Shown: positions 1-12,280, numbered from the stretch's first letter. The stretch is DNA of 14,867 nt from Anaerolineales bacterium (GCA_027044735.1 JALUBW010000100.1:1-14867), one strand, 5' to 3'. Numbers and translations are program-made. The notes: generated by a model not told the origin, from the letters alone.

Positions 1-112
1 GGTGACGTTTTTCCGCTTTGCGGGCTGGCGGGGGTTCCAACAAAACGCCCGGCCGTGAGCGTGAACCGTTTATAGGGTTTTTGTAACTGTTCAGCCTCGG
101 CAAGGAAAAACC

Positions 113-240
113 ACAGATTGCGCAGATTCCGCAGAAAAACACCCTCAGATTTCACAAATGAGCCCAGATTGAACGCGCTCACTTCCGTTGCTTAGCGCAA
201 AAATCCGCGGGAATCCGTTGCCATCCGCGTCATCCGCGGC
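113..240. repeat. Short-period dispersed-repeat-like element, two opposed halves
   Basis: Left half: CAGATT occurs at 114, 123, 146 and 165, with CAGAAA at 132, so the first three copies are 9 nt apart. Right half: ATCCG recurs at 203, 213, 223 and 232, i.e. every 9-10 nt. The two halves are imperfect reverse complements: the stretch 123-135 can pair with 204-217 with two mismatches and one bulge. Similar CAGATT/CGGATT-type intergenic repeats are, from memory, dispersed in many GC-rich environmental bacteria. It lies just beyond the 3' end of the minus-strand protease gene, so it could fold in that transcript's tail. No gene is visible in 1-271. Confidence 0.5.
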
Positions 241-271
241 CGATTTCCTCAAGGCTGAATGGTTACGGTTT

Positions 272-1450
272 TTAGCGATCGGCCGTGGGGGTTGCGCTGC
301 GGCGGGCTTGCCAGGCGTAGGCGTTTTGCACCCGTCGGGCCAGGCTGGGGTGGTTGTAGAGCACCATTTCGACCCAGCGGCTCGGTTGGGGCAGGGCCTT
401 GTTTTTGCGGGCCAGCATTTGCATAGCCCGGATGAAGGGCGCGGCCTGGCCGATGGTTTCCAGCGCGAAGCGGTCGGCGGCTTCTTCTTCGTGGCGGCTG
501 TAGACGTTAAGGCCCACGGTGAGCACCATGGAAAACACCGCCACCGCGGCCGTGAGCAGGGGGAAGGTCGCCACGTCCGCAGGGCCATGCAGCCCCCAGA
601 GGCGTCCCCACACGGTGAGCGTTTCGTAACCCGCGGCCAACGCCGCGATCAGACCGATGCCCAGCAGGGTGAACACTTTGAGCATGTCGTGGTGCATTTT
701 GTGTCCCAGTTCGTGGGCGACCACCGCGGCAATGGCCTCGTTATCCAAATCCTGCAGCAAGGTGTCGAAGAGCACCACCTCGGTGCCTGCGCCCTTGGGC
801 ACCAGCGCCGCGTTGGCGCGGCTGCTTTTTTCGCTGGCGTTGAGCAAAGCCAGTCGGCTGAAGGGCACGCCCGTTTGGGCAAACAGTTGGCGCAACCGGG
901 CTTCCAAGGCCGGGTTGTCTAAAGGCTCGGCTTTGAACCGCATCCGAATCAGCCACGGCTGGATGAGGTACAGCACCACCAAAACGAGCACCACGACCCC
1001 GCTCAGCCCCCAAAACCATTGCCGCGGCCAATGGCGAAAGACCAGATACAGCCCCAAAAACATCAGGCTTTGCAGCAGCAGGTTGATGCCTTTTTCTTTG
1101 ACCTGGTCGGCCAGCCAGCCGCCTAAGGTTTGGCGGTTGGTGCCCAGGCGGTTTTCCACGTGACAGCCGAAAAACCAATCGAGGGGGAAGAGCAGGATGT
1201 CGTTGACCAACATGATGACCAAAATGACCGCCCAGGCCTGGTACCAGGCCGCGCCGCGGCCCAGCGCGTCGCGCAGATGCACGGCCAGGCCGGTGGGCAG
1301 CCACAGCACGGCCAAGAGCACGGCGACGACGGGCGAGAGAAAGAATTGCACCATGCGCATCCGCTCTTGGTAGTGGGCTTTGGCCAGATTTTCCGGGCCG
1401 AGTTGGTCTTCCCATTCACGGACGATCTCTTCTAACGAAGGACTGTTCAT
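272..1450 (-). CDS. M48 family (Ste24/HtpX-like) membrane zinc metalloprotease
   Basis: This 392-residue protein is a predicted integral-membrane zinc endopeptidase of the M48 family, which cleaves membrane or prenylated/misfolded membrane proteins; the substrate here is unknown. Visible features: hydrophobic segments at about residues 35-60, 70-95, 122-140 and 143-167; the zinc motif HELGH at 246-250; two more hydrophobic segments after it; and SRHEEEAAD at 318-326, fitting the family pattern SRxxExxAD, with E322 as the expected third zinc ligand. The C-terminal NHPSLARRV is also typical of M48. The start at 1450 is chosen because GGAGG lies 8 nt upstream of it. A longer reading frame opens at 1534, but that ATG falls inside the likely -35 box of the gene's own promoter. 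It is monocistronic and divergent from the regulator/ABC operon. Family assignment is firm; the exact subfamily is less so. Confidence 0.9.
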   Translation of the reverse strand: MNSPSLEEIVREWEDQLGPENLAKAHYQERMRMVQFFLSPVVAVLLAVLWLPTGLAVHLRDALGRGAAWYQAWAVILVIMLVNDILLFPLDWFFGCHVENRLGTNRQTLGGWLADQVKEKGINLLLQSLMFLGLYLVFRHWPRQWFWGLSGVVVLVLVVLYLIQPWLIRMRFKAEPLDNPALEARLRQLFAQTGVPFSRLALLNASEKSSRANAALVPKGAGTEVVLFDTLLQDLDNEAIAAVVAHELGHKMHHDMLKVFTLLGIGLIAALAAGYETLTVWGRLWGLHGPADVATFPLLTAAVAVFSMVLTVGLNVYSRHEEEAADRFALETIGQAAPFIRAMQMLARKNKALPQPSRWVEMVLYNHPSLARRVQNAYAWQARRSATPTADR

Positions 1451-1505
1451 GTCGTAACCTCCAAAGGAGCAGGCGCTCACGCGCGGCGGGGGGTGATTTG
1501 CCTGC

Positions 1506-1534
1506 AGTGTAACCCACGGTGAGGGCGTTGTCAT
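1506..1534 (-). promoter_or_regulatory. Sigma-70-type promoter for the M48 protease gene
   Basis: On the minus strand a -35 box ATGACA (1529-1534) and a -10 box TACACT (1506-1511) are separated by exactly 17 nt. They lie about 55-85 nt upstream of the start codon at 1450. Matches to consensus are 5/6 and 4/6. This is inferred from sequence only. Confidence 0.5.
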
Positions 1535-1562
1535 CGTCCTCCGGGCGGATTTGCCTCCGGCC

Positions 1563-1650
1563 GGAGAACCAGGGGGGAGGGGAGTGTTAAGGAGAATAGG
1601 AGGATAGGAGGTAGGCGGGTTGAGATTTTAAGAAGAAGGAAAGGTGGGTG
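1563..1650. other. Purine-rich intergenic tract with ATAGGAGG direct repeats
   Basis: The plus strand between the two divergent promoters is almost all purines, with G-runs near 1572-1582 and a tandem pair of ATAGGAGG at 1596-1603 and 1604-1611, followed by TAGG. No reading frame or RNA gene is seen in the 1451-1766 gap. The tract may be structural or a regulator site; its function is unknown. Confidence 0.4.
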
Positions 1651-1667
1651 TTTTCGTTTTTATAAAC

Positions 1668-1700
1668 ACTCGCTTGACGAGTTTGCGAGAATATGATAAA
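1668..1700 (+). promoter_or_regulatory. Probable promoter with overlapping inverted repeats, upstream of DUF2089 gene
   Basis: A -35-like TTGACG (1674-1679) is followed after 15 nt by a -10-like GATAAA (1695-1700), with TATGAT overlapping at 1692. Two nested inverted repeats surround the -35 box: ACTCG (1668-1672) with CGAGT (1678-1682), and CTCGC (1669-1673) with GCGAG (1685-1689). Such a position suits an operator, possibly for the zinc-ribbon/HTH protein encoded just downstream. The spacer is short, so the exact -10 is uncertain. Confidence 0.4.
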
Positions 1701-1766
1701 GTTTTTTTAGTGGTTTAGAAAATCGCAAAACGAGTTGTTGCCCAAAGAACTTTGGTTGGAGGTCAC

Positions 1767-2162
1767 ATGCTCAAAATGCCAACGCAATGTCCAATATGCG
1801 GCGGTGAGTTGACAGTCACCGCGTTGCGTTGCCGGTCGTGCGGGGTAACGCTGCAAGGCGATTTTATCACCCCGCGGCAGGCCTCGGCTTTCGACCGCTT
1901 GACGCCAGAGCAACTGCACTTTTTAGAGGTGTTCATTCGCAACGAAGGTAAATTTTCGCGCATGGAAAAGGAAATGGGGCTCTCGTACCCCACGCTGCGC
2001 AATCGTTTGCGCGCCATCATCCGCGCCATGGGCTATCAACCCAAGGGGGAAGCCGAAGCCACGGGGCTTTCGGCCGAAGCGCGGCAGCAGATTTTGGACG
2101 ATTTGGAGGCGGGGAAAATTACAGCAGCCGAAGCCGCGCGTTTGCTCAAAGGTGGGGAGTAA
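1767..2162 (+). CDS. DUF2089 family zinc-ribbon/HTH protein, likely transcriptional regulator
   Basis: This 131-residue protein starts with a zinc ribbon: C8-x2-C11 and C22-x2-C25. A helical part follows at about 42-90 (LTPEQLHFLEVFI, then RMEKEMGLSYPTLRNRLRAI) that reads as a helix-turn-helix recognising DNA. The C-terminus (about 105-128, ILDDLEAGKITAAEAARLL) is the short helical motif common in DUF2089 and SHOCT-like bacterial regulators. The family is uncharacterised biochemically as far as I know; a regulatory role is inferred from the domain layout. The start is chosen at ATG 1767, just after GGAGGT (1758-1763). The in-frame ATG at 1776 is an alternative with wider spacing, and TTG 1752 would precede the ribosome site. 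It is the first gene of a run with the ABC permease and ATPase, which makes it a candidate regulator of that transporter. Confidence 0.8.
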   Translation: MLKMPTQCPICGGELTVTALRCRSCGVTLQGDFITPRQASAFDRLTPEQLHFLEVFIRNEGKFSRMEKEMGLSYPTLRNRLRAIIRAMGYQPKGEAEATGLSAEARQQILDDLEAGKITAAEAARLLKGGE

Positions 2163-2192
2163 GCCGTTTCGTATAGCCGTGGTAGACAAGCC

Positions 2193-2212
2193 GAGGGCGC
2201 CAAAGCACCCTC
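2193..2212 (+). other. Hairpin in the DUF2089-permease intergenic gap
   Basis: GAGGGCGC and GCACCCTC flank a CAAA loop, giving an 8-bp stem with one mismatch. No T-run follows (the next bases are ACCCCCTAAAAA), so it is not a clear intrinsic terminator. It may act as an mRNA processing or stability element, or partly attenuate expression between the regulator and the transporter genes. Confidence 0.3.
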
Positions 2213-2256
2213 ACCCCCTAAAAAGCCGCCGCGTTTCTCGTCCCGTGGAGGTGTCG

Positions 2257-3033
2257 ATGGCTTTGTTCAACCTCTTTCTGGCTGCGCTGAAAAAAGAATT
2301 GCGCTTGATGCGCAGTTATGGCTTCAACACCGTGATGGAATTGGGCACGCTGGTGTTGTTTTTTGCTTTGCTTTATTTTGGTGTGCGGGTTTTCAGCGGC
2401 CCTGCCAGCCGTCTGCACGATTCGACCACGGTGCTCATTTTGGGCTATTGGTTGTGGATGGGGTTTTTGACCGGTTTTGGGCAGTTCACCTGGCGCATTA
2501 CCACCTACGCCGAGCAAGGCCTGCTGGAACAACTGTTCATGACCCCCTGGCAGTTGCAGCGTATTCTGGCCGTGGAGGCCGGCGCCGCGTTTGTGATCAA
2601 CACCGCGTTCAACGTGGTGATGCTGTTGGTGTTCATGGCCATTACTGGCCGCTGGCTGCCCCTCGACCCCCTCACCACCCTGCTTATCTACACCCTTACC
2701 CTTGTGCCGGGGTATGGGATAGGCTACGCTTTGGCCGGGCTGGCGATGCGGTTCAAGAACGTGCAGAGTATGTTCAACATCGTGCAATTTCTGGTGGTCG
2801 TTTTGCAAGCCCTGCCGGTCAACACGCATCCCTGGCTCAATGTGTTCCCCTTTGCCCGGGGAATGCAGATGCTCCTGAACCACGCTCGAGCCGGCGTGTT
2901 GTGGTGGCAGTTCCCTTTGTGGGAATGGGGGGTGCTGCTGGGGCAGGCCATGTTGTATTTGGGCTTGGGTCTCTGGGTTTACCACAGGTTAGAAAACCAG
3001 GCCCGCGAACGGGGGCTTTTGGCGCATTATTGA
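2257..3033 (+). CDS. ABC-2 type transporter permease
   Basis: This 258-residue polytopic membrane protein has about six hydrophobic segments (roughly residues 23-44, 58-77, 106-132, 138-162, 175-191 and 222-245) with a cytoplasmic, charged N-terminus (LKKELRLMRSYGF). Length and pattern fit the ABC-2 permease family, whose members export lipids, drugs or polysaccharide or act in drug resistance. No substrate can be named from the sequence. The start at ATG 2257 is preceded by GGAGGTG (2247-2253). An in-frame extension to 2152 exists but overlaps the regulator gene and lacks a ribosome site. The ATPase gene follows after 27 nt, so the two almost certainly form one exporter. The inner segment TTYAEQGLLEQLFMTPW is the short coupling region typical of this family. 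Confidence 0.85.
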   Translation: MALFNLFLAALKKELRLMRSYGFNTVMELGTLVLFFALLYFGVRVFSGPASRLHDSTTVLILGYWLWMGFLTGFGQFTWRITTYAEQGLLEQLFMTPWQLQRILAVEAGAAFVINTAFNVVMLLVFMAITGRWLPLDPLTTLLIYTLTLVPGYGIGYALAGLAMRFKNVQSMFNIVQFLVVVLQALPVNTHPWLNVFPFARGMQMLLNHARAGVLWWQFPLWEWGVLLGQAMLYLGLGLWVYHRLENQARERGLLAHY

Positions 3034-3060
3034 GGCCGTTGTGCGGAAGGAGAGAGCCGG

Positions 3061-4035
3061 ATGGCGACGGTGCTTTCGGTGGTTGGGCTGAAGAAAACTT
3101 ACCCCGCGAACCCGCCTGTGCCCGCAGTGCGAGGCGTGGATCTTGAGGTACAGCAAGGCGAGATCGTGGCTCTGTTGGGCCCGAACGGCGCCGGCAAGAC
3201 CACCACCATCAAGTGCATCCTCAACCTGGTGCGTCCCACCGCGGGGCAGGTGCAGGTGTTTGGCCGCGACCACGGCGATTTGCACTTTTTGTATCGGCAC
3301 GTGGCCGCGGTGTTAGAGGGCAACCGCAACATCTTTTGGCGGCTCAGCCCCCGGCACAACTTAGAAGTGTTCGCGGCTTACGCGGGCGTTCCCGCGCGGC
3401 AGGCGCGCCAAAGCATCGCCCGCTGGCTGGCCTTCTTTGGCCTGGAAGCGGTTCACGCAGAGGTGCGTCACCTTTCGCGCGGCAATCAGCAAAAAGTAGC
3501 CCTTGCCAGCGCACTGGTGCGCGAAACGCCCTTGGTGATGCTCGATGAGCCCACCTTGGGCCTGGACGTGGAAGCCAAGCGCGAGTTGGTGCCGATGATT
3601 CGGCGCTTGGCGCGCCAAGAAGGCAAGACGATCTTGCTGACCTCGCATCAAATGGACGTCGTAGAAGCGCTGGCCGACCGGGTGGTGATCGTGCAGCACG
3701 GGCAAGTCGTTGCCCAGGGCTCCCCTGCGGCATTGCGTCGCTTGTTCGCTGCTCAAGCCTATGTGGTGACCGTGCGCTTGCCCGCTGCATTGCCTGAGGA
3801 AGTGCGAGCCCGCTGGCGGCTGCAAGTCCTTCGGCAGGCCGACGGTGAGTATGCGTTTAAGGTTACCTTAGCGCAAGAGGCAGACGTCTACCGCCTGCTG
3901 GATGAGATGAAGGCATTAGGGGCGACTTTGCTTTCGGTGCAGGCCGACCTGCCCGACTTGGAAGAAGCCTACGTGCGCTTGATTCGGCAAAACGGCGGCC
4001 CGGGGCCGCTGAAGGGCGCGGACGAAAGCGGATGA
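3061..4035 (+). CDS. ABC transporter ATP-binding protein (ABC-2 exporter partner)
   Basis: This 324-residue ATPase should energise the permease encoded just upstream. All nucleotide-binding motifs are present: Walker A GPNGAGKT (40-47), signature LSRGNQQ (138-144), Walker B LVMLDEP ending at P164, and the switch histidine H196. The Q-loop position reads VLEGNRNIFW, with Glu where many ABC proteins have Gln; from memory this variant is common in one ABC-2 subgroup. An extra C-terminal domain of about 90 residues (235-324) follows the core, as in many ABC-2 exporters. GGAAGGAG (3045-3052) lies 8 nt before ATG. The gene ends at TGA 4035, and the CRISPR operon leader begins directly after; no strong terminator is evident between them, so some read-through is possible. 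Confidence 0.92.
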   Translation: MATVLSVVGLKKTYPANPPVPAVRGVDLEVQQGEIVALLGPNGAGKTTTIKCILNLVRPTAGQVQVFGRDHGDLHFLYRHVAAVLEGNRNIFWRLSPRHNLEVFAAYAGVPARQARQSIARWLAFFGLEAVHAEVRHLSRGNQQKVALASALVRETPLVMLDEPTLGLDVEAKRELVPMIRRLARQEGKTILLTSHQMDVVEALADRVVIVQHGQVVAQGSPAALRRLFAAQAYVVTVRLPAALPEEVRARWRLQVLRQADGEYAFKVTLAQEADVYRLLDEMKALGATLLSVQADLPDLEEAYVRLIRQNGGPGPLKGADESG

Positions 4036-4084
4036 ACTGGAACCGTTCGTCATGACTTGCTCAGTTGCTAAACTGCGTAAGTCC

Positions 4085-4123
4085 TGTTAGTAACACCTGT
4101 TTCAGCAAACGTCATGCTATAAT
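4085..4123 (+). promoter_or_regulatory. Extended -10 promoter of the csm operon with upstream palindrome
   Basis: A perfect TATAAT (4118-4123) is preceded by TGC (4115-4117), an extended -10 element. No good -35 box is seen, as expected for extended -10 promoters. At the -35 position sits the palindrome TGTTAGTAACA (4085-4095), a possible operator. CGTCATG occurs twice, at 4048 and 4110, the first within the palindrome GTCATGAC (4049-4056). Transcription would start near 4130, about 58 nt before the csm1 start codon. Confidence 0.6.
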
Positions 4124-4187
4124 AAAACGAAAAGGGGCGCAACTCTCGTTTTGGGGGCTGATACGATGCCCAACGTGAGGAGGTTTT

Positions 4188-8887
<4,700 letters not shown>

Positions 8888-8889
8888 CC

Positions 8890-9282
8890 ATGTCTATTCG
8901 AACCATCATCACGCAGGACCAGACAGGGCTGGAACTGGTCCAGTTTGCCGAACGAACAGCGGAGCGTTTGGTCAAGGAGGGACTGACGCGCTCGCAAATA
9001 CGCAATATCTTCACTGAAGTGCGCAAGATCGAAGCCTTGTGGAAAATTGACCAGAACAAAGCCTTGCGGCGATTGGTCATGCTCAAACCTAAACTGTATT
9101 ACCAGGCTGCCCGCCAGCGGCATGTACAAGGCTTACAAGATGTGCTTAGTGAAGCGATCGACTACGTGGCGGAAGCTGAAGATACAAAGGAGAAAAAGGA
9201 ACGCACCATGCGCTTCCAGCGCTTTATGGAATTGTTTGAAGCTATTCTGGCGTATCACCGCTCCAAGGGCGGACGCAACTAA
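8890..9282 (+). CDS. csm2: Csm2, type III-A small (helical) subunit
   Basis: This 130-residue, mostly helical, basic protein forms the inner small-subunit filament of the Csm complex and helps position target RNA along the crRNA. Recognised by length, operon position between the cas10 gene and csm3, and typical Csm2 segments: LTRSQIRNIFTEVRKIE (about 34-50), LRRLVMLKPKLYYQAAR (about 59-75) and RFMELFEAILAYHR at the C-terminus. GAGGAGG ends 7 nt before the start codon and overlaps the end of the preceding AlbA_2-NACHT gene, with a 2-nt gap between stop and start. This leaves little doubt that csm2 is translated from the same messenger. Composition returns toward the GC-rich operon style here. 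Confidence 0.92.
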   Translation: MSIRTIITQDQTGLELVQFAERTAERLVKEGLTRSQIRNIFTEVRKIEALWKIDQNKALRRLVMLKPKLYYQAARQRHVQGLQDVLSEAIDYVAEAEDTKEKKERTMRFQRFMELFEAILAYHRSKGGRN

Positions 9283-9299
9283 TGAAGGAGAAACCAACC

Positions 9300-10100
9300 A
9301 TGATTGACAAAAAAATCACTCTCTACGGACGCGTGTTCATTGAGGCCACCATTGTGGCTAAGACTGGTCTGCACATCGGCGGCTCCGGCTCCGACCTGGA
9401 AATTGGTGGGTTAGACAAAGAGGTGATCCGCAATCCACTGACCAAACGTCCCTATATCCCAGGTTCCAGCCTGCGGGGCAAAATGCGCTCGCTGTTAGAA
9501 AAACTTCATGGTTTGCCTCAAAACAGATCTATTGGCAAAGTAACCATTCACACTTGCCAGACGAAAGAGCAGTTTGTCAATTGCCCTGTTTGCACAGTAT
9601 TTGGGATTCCCGCGCCGGACGCCCCGGTGGAATGGCAAGATACCCCAACTGTCTCTCGTCTTGTGGTGCGCGATGCCGAATTGACTGATAAAAGCGCAGA
9701 GGCATTGACGAACGCCCGCACCGACCTGCTCTACGCCGAATTGAAAACTGAGGTCGCTATTGACCGGGTGACCAGTGCGGCCACCCCGCGCACGATGGAG
9801 CGCGTTCCGGCTGGAGCGGAATTCGGGCCTACGGAATTGATCTTCAGTATCTATGAAGCCGCAGATTACGACCGCCTGAAGAAGGTCATCGACGCCATGC
9901 AATTGGTGGAAGACGATTACCTGGGTGGTTCTGGTTCGCGCGGTTACGGCAAGGTGAAATTCAAGGAGATCGAGGTTTATGCCCGAGGCAAAAATTACAG
10001 CGACAAGAAAGAGTTTCGGTCCTTTGGCAGCGTGCAGGAACTGGCTGATGCTTTTAACGAACTGAAGACCTGGCTGCAACAAAATGTGCCTACCGCATAA
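9300..10100 (+). CDS. csm3: Csm3, Cas7-like backbone subunit and target-RNA nuclease
   Basis: This 266-residue RAMP (Cas7 group) protein polymerises along crRNA and cuts bound target RNA at 6-nt intervals. The family's catalytic aspartate corresponds to D39 in GGLDKEVIRNP, followed by the conserved YIPGSSLRGKMRSLLE (about 50-65). A zinc-binding cluster is visible at H84, C86, C95 and C98 (CPVCTVFG). The glycine-rich C-terminal loop GGSGSRGYGKVKF, typical of RAMPs, lies near 215-227. The active site looks intact, so target-RNA cleavage, which normally switches off Csm1 signalling, should work. The start at 9300 follows AAGGAG (9285-9290). The ATG at 9282 overlaps that ribosome site and is rejected. 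There are 17 nt after the csm2 stop. Confidence 0.95.
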   Translation: MIDKKITLYGRVFIEATIVAKTGLHIGGSGSDLEIGGLDKEVIRNPLTKRPYIPGSSLRGKMRSLLEKLHGLPQNRSIGKVTIHTCQTKEQFVNCPVCTVFGIPAPDAPVEWQDTPTVSRLVVRDAELTDKSAEALTNARTDLLYAELKTEVAIDRVTSAATPRTMERVPAGAEFGPTELIFSIYEAADYDRLKKVIDAMQLVEDDYLGGSGSRGYGKVKFKEIEVYARGKNYSDKKEFRSFGSVQELADAFNELKTWLQQNVPTA

Positions 10101-10110
10101 GGAGGCTCCT

Positions 10111-11166
10111 ATGCGATTGCAAACCTGGAAGATCCAGGGACGCGCCTTCCACTTTGGGGAACACGGCATCGGGCAGGAGGAAAGCCGCCTGACCTGGCCT
10201 TCCGATAGCCTCTATGCGGCGGTTCTGGCGCGGCTGGCTCTGTTGCGCGGAGGTGAGGCCGTTGAGGCCTGGGTGGGCACAGCGGAAAATCCCAAAGCAC
10301 CACCCTTTCTGCTGACCTCTACCTTCCCCTATGCCGGAAGCGTGCGTTTCTTTCCCGTTCCTCTGGCCGCCTTGCGGTGCGAGCCGCCCAAAGGCGCGCG
10401 CCATAAAGACTTGAAGAAAGTACGCTTTGTGTCTGAAGCAATTTACCGGCGGCTGCTGCAAGGCGAGACGTTAGCCGATGTGTTCGGCGAGGTTACACAC
10501 CTGCACGGAGGCAGCGTCTGGGTGCTGAAAGATGAAGAAGATGCATTGCCGGCGCAAAAGAGCGGGCAAAGAAAAGTGTTGCCAGTGGAAGAGCGCCGCT
10601 TTTGGGCCGTTGCCAAACGCCCCAGAGTGGCTGTGGGGCGCATTGCCAACAATAGCAACTTGTTCCACGTGGGCGCGGTGCATTTTACGGCATCGTGCGG
10701 CCTGTGGTTTGGTGTTCAGTGGCTCACGCAAGACAAAGCAACACGCACCCTGTTTGCTGACCTTTTGCGCGACCTGAGCTATGCCGGTTTAGGCGCGGAA
10801 CGCACCAGCGGCTATGGGCAGGCAGTTGTTGAAAAAGGCGCCGGGCTGGAACTGCCTTCCCCAAACAAGGGCGGCACATGGACCACCCTTAGCCGTTACC
10901 TGCCCGCAGAAGACGAAACCGCCGCATTGCAAACCAACGCCGCAGCCTATCAGGTGGTGCGTGTTGGTGGTTGGATGGATCAACACAACCTGCGCCGCAG
11001 GGCAGCGACCTTGCTTGCCGAAGGGGCTGTGCTTGGCCCGTTAGATAAACCCGCTCCCTGGGGAAGCGCCGCCGACGTGAAACCCCTCACCGCCGAAGAC
11101 GCTCCCGAACATCCGGTTTGGCGTTTGGGCTGGGCGCTTGCAGTAGGGTATGGAGGTAAACCATGA
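10111..11166 (+). CDS. csm4: Csm4, Cas5-like crRNA 5'-handle binding subunit
   Basis: This 351-residue RAMP protein of the Cas5 group caps the Csm complex, binds the 5' repeat tag of crRNA and contacts Csm1. The N-terminus shows the family pattern RAFHFGEHGIGQEES, then WPSDSLYAAVLARLALL (about 29-45), where the Ser-Asp-Ser/Thr-Leu element starts the first RAMP helix. A glycine-rich loop GLGAERTSGYGQ lies around residues 228-239. Length is at the upper end of usual for Csm4. GGAGG (10101-10105) directly follows the csm3 stop and sets the start at 10111. The stop overlaps the csm5 start (ATGA, 11163-11166). No damaged motif is seen. Strongly GC-rich, in contrast to the AlbA_2-NACHT gene. Confidence 0.92.
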   Translation: MRLQTWKIQGRAFHFGEHGIGQEESRLTWPSDSLYAAVLARLALLRGGEAVEAWVGTAENPKAPPFLLTSTFPYAGSVRFFPVPLAALRCEPPKGARHKDLKKVRFVSEAIYRRLLQGETLADVFGEVTHLHGGSVWVLKDEEDALPAQKSGQRKVLPVEERRFWAVAKRPRVAVGRIANNSNLFHVGAVHFTASCGLWFGVQWLTQDKATRTLFADLLRDLSYAGLGAERTSGYGQAVVEKGAGLELPSPNKGGTWTTLSRYLPAEDETAALQTNAAAYQVVRVGGWMDQHNLRRRAATLLAEGAVLGPLDKPAPWGSAADVKPLTAEDAPEHPVWRLGWALAVGYGGKP

Positions 11167-12278
11167 CCACCTACTCGCCAAAAACTTTCAAACTCACCTT
11201 GCAGTCTCTAACCCCCATTCACATCGGCGACGGCGGTGAACTTCGGCATGGCTTTGACTTTGTCATCAAAAATGGCCGCACATGGCGGCTGGACGAGGAT
11301 GCCATTCTGGAAGCCAAGTGGGATGCCATGGGCCTGGACCGCAAAGGGCGCACGCGCTACCCGTTGCCGGGAGAAGTGCTGGCAGAAAGTGATTTCAAAA
11401 ACCCAACCCTTTTTCGCTACGTGCTGCGCGGCACCCCGCGTTCCCGCAAGGCCGATGCCCGCCTGAAGACCTTCATCAAAGACCACGAAGACCGCCCCTA
11501 CATCCCCGGCTCGTCGTTCAAAGGCGCACTGCGCACCGCGTTGGCCTGGAAGGGCTGGGATGAGGTGATCCGTCACCCCATTGACCGCCGTGATATCGGC
11601 AATCGCCGTTCCTGGGCCGGGCAGCGGCTGGAGCGCAAACTGTTTGGCAAAGACCCCAACCACGACCTGTTGCGGGCGTTGCAGGTTTCCGACCTGCACG
11701 GAGACCTGAACCCCAACGAAGCCCTGGCTGTGGTCAACGCCCAGGTGCTTACCCGCGGCAGCCTGCAATCGCCCATTGAACTGGAAGCCCTGCTGCCCAA
11801 CCGCACGCTTACGGGCACCATCACCATTGATGAATACCTGTTTTCGCCACAGGCCGAGCGCGAACTGCGCTTTGGCCGCCGCAAGCAGTGGTTAGAAGAA
11901 TTGATGGCACGGGTGCAGGCACACAGCAAAGCCCGCCTGGAAAGAAGACTGCTGCCGTGGTTTGAAAGCATCAGCGGTGCGGAAAAAATCGCAAATTTCT
12001 ATCGCCAGATCTACAACCTGAAACTTGCCCCTAATCAGGCTCTGGCGCAAATTGGCTGGGGCAGCGGCTGGGATGGCAAGACCTTCTGGACACACTTGCA
12101 GGCAGACGAGTTCCTTTTTGAAAAACTGATGCGCGACTTCCGCCTGCAACATCGCCGCGGCAGGAACACACCGCGCACCCGTGCCAAAGACTTCCCTGTC
12201 TCGCGGCGGGTGGTGGTCAGCAAAGGCACCATTGCTGCGCCCTTTGGCTGGGTGGTGATTACGCTGGAGGAGAAGTAA
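11163..12278 (+). CDS. csm5: Csm5, Cas7-like crRNA 3'-end subunit
   Basis: This 371-residue RAMP protein sits at the 3' end of crRNA in the Csm complex and is needed for crRNA 3' maturation, partly by recruiting host nucleases. Family features: the opening LTLQSLTPIHIGDGGEL (residues 11-27), a tyrosine/aspartate-rich second strand (RHGFDFVIKNGRTWRLDED), and YIPGSSFKGALRTALAW near residues 114-130, the same PGSS-x-KG motif as in Csm3. The C-terminal half is divergent, as usual. The start overlaps the csm4 stop by 4 nt, with GGAGGT just upstream, so the two are coupled. It is the last core interference gene; all downstream genes are signalling accessories or crRNA processing. Confidence 0.92.
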   Translation: MTTYSPKTFKLTLQSLTPIHIGDGGELRHGFDFVIKNGRTWRLDEDAILEAKWDAMGLDRKGRTRYPLPGEVLAESDFKNPTLFRYVLRGTPRSRKADARLKTFIKDHEDRPYIPGSSFKGALRTALAWKGWDEVIRHPIDRRDIGNRRSWAGQRLERKLFGKDPNHDLLRALQVSDLHGDLNPNEALAVVNAQVLTRGSLQSPIELEALLPNRTLTGTITIDEYLFSPQAERELRFGRRKQWLEELMARVQAHSKARLERRLLPWFESISGAEKIANFYRQIYNLKLAPNQALAQIGWGSGWDGKTFWTHLQADEFLFEKLMRDFRLQHRRGRNTPRTRAKDFPVSRRVVVSKGTIAAPFGWVVITLEEK

Positions 12279-12280
12279 AC

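Noticed and set aside
113..240. CRISPR array
   Set aside because: Units are 5-6 nt at 9-19 nt spacing, far too short for repeat-spacer structure.
188..922. Long plus-strand open frame opposite the protease gene
   Set aside because: It is antisense to the M48 gene, lacks family features and arises from GC-rich codons; the opposite strand has HELGH and membrane segments.
1451..1534. Protease start at 1534 (28 extra residues)
   Set aside because: No ribosome site; the ATG coincides with the predicted -35 box, and the ATG at 1450 has GGAGG at good spacing.
2193..2212. Intrinsic terminator after the DUF2089 gene
   Set aside because: The hairpin is not followed by a T-run; kept only as an unspecified hairpin.
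2152..2256. Permease start at 2152
   Set aside because: It overlaps the regulator gene, the extension has no hydrophobic or conserved character, and GGAGGTG precedes ATG 2257.
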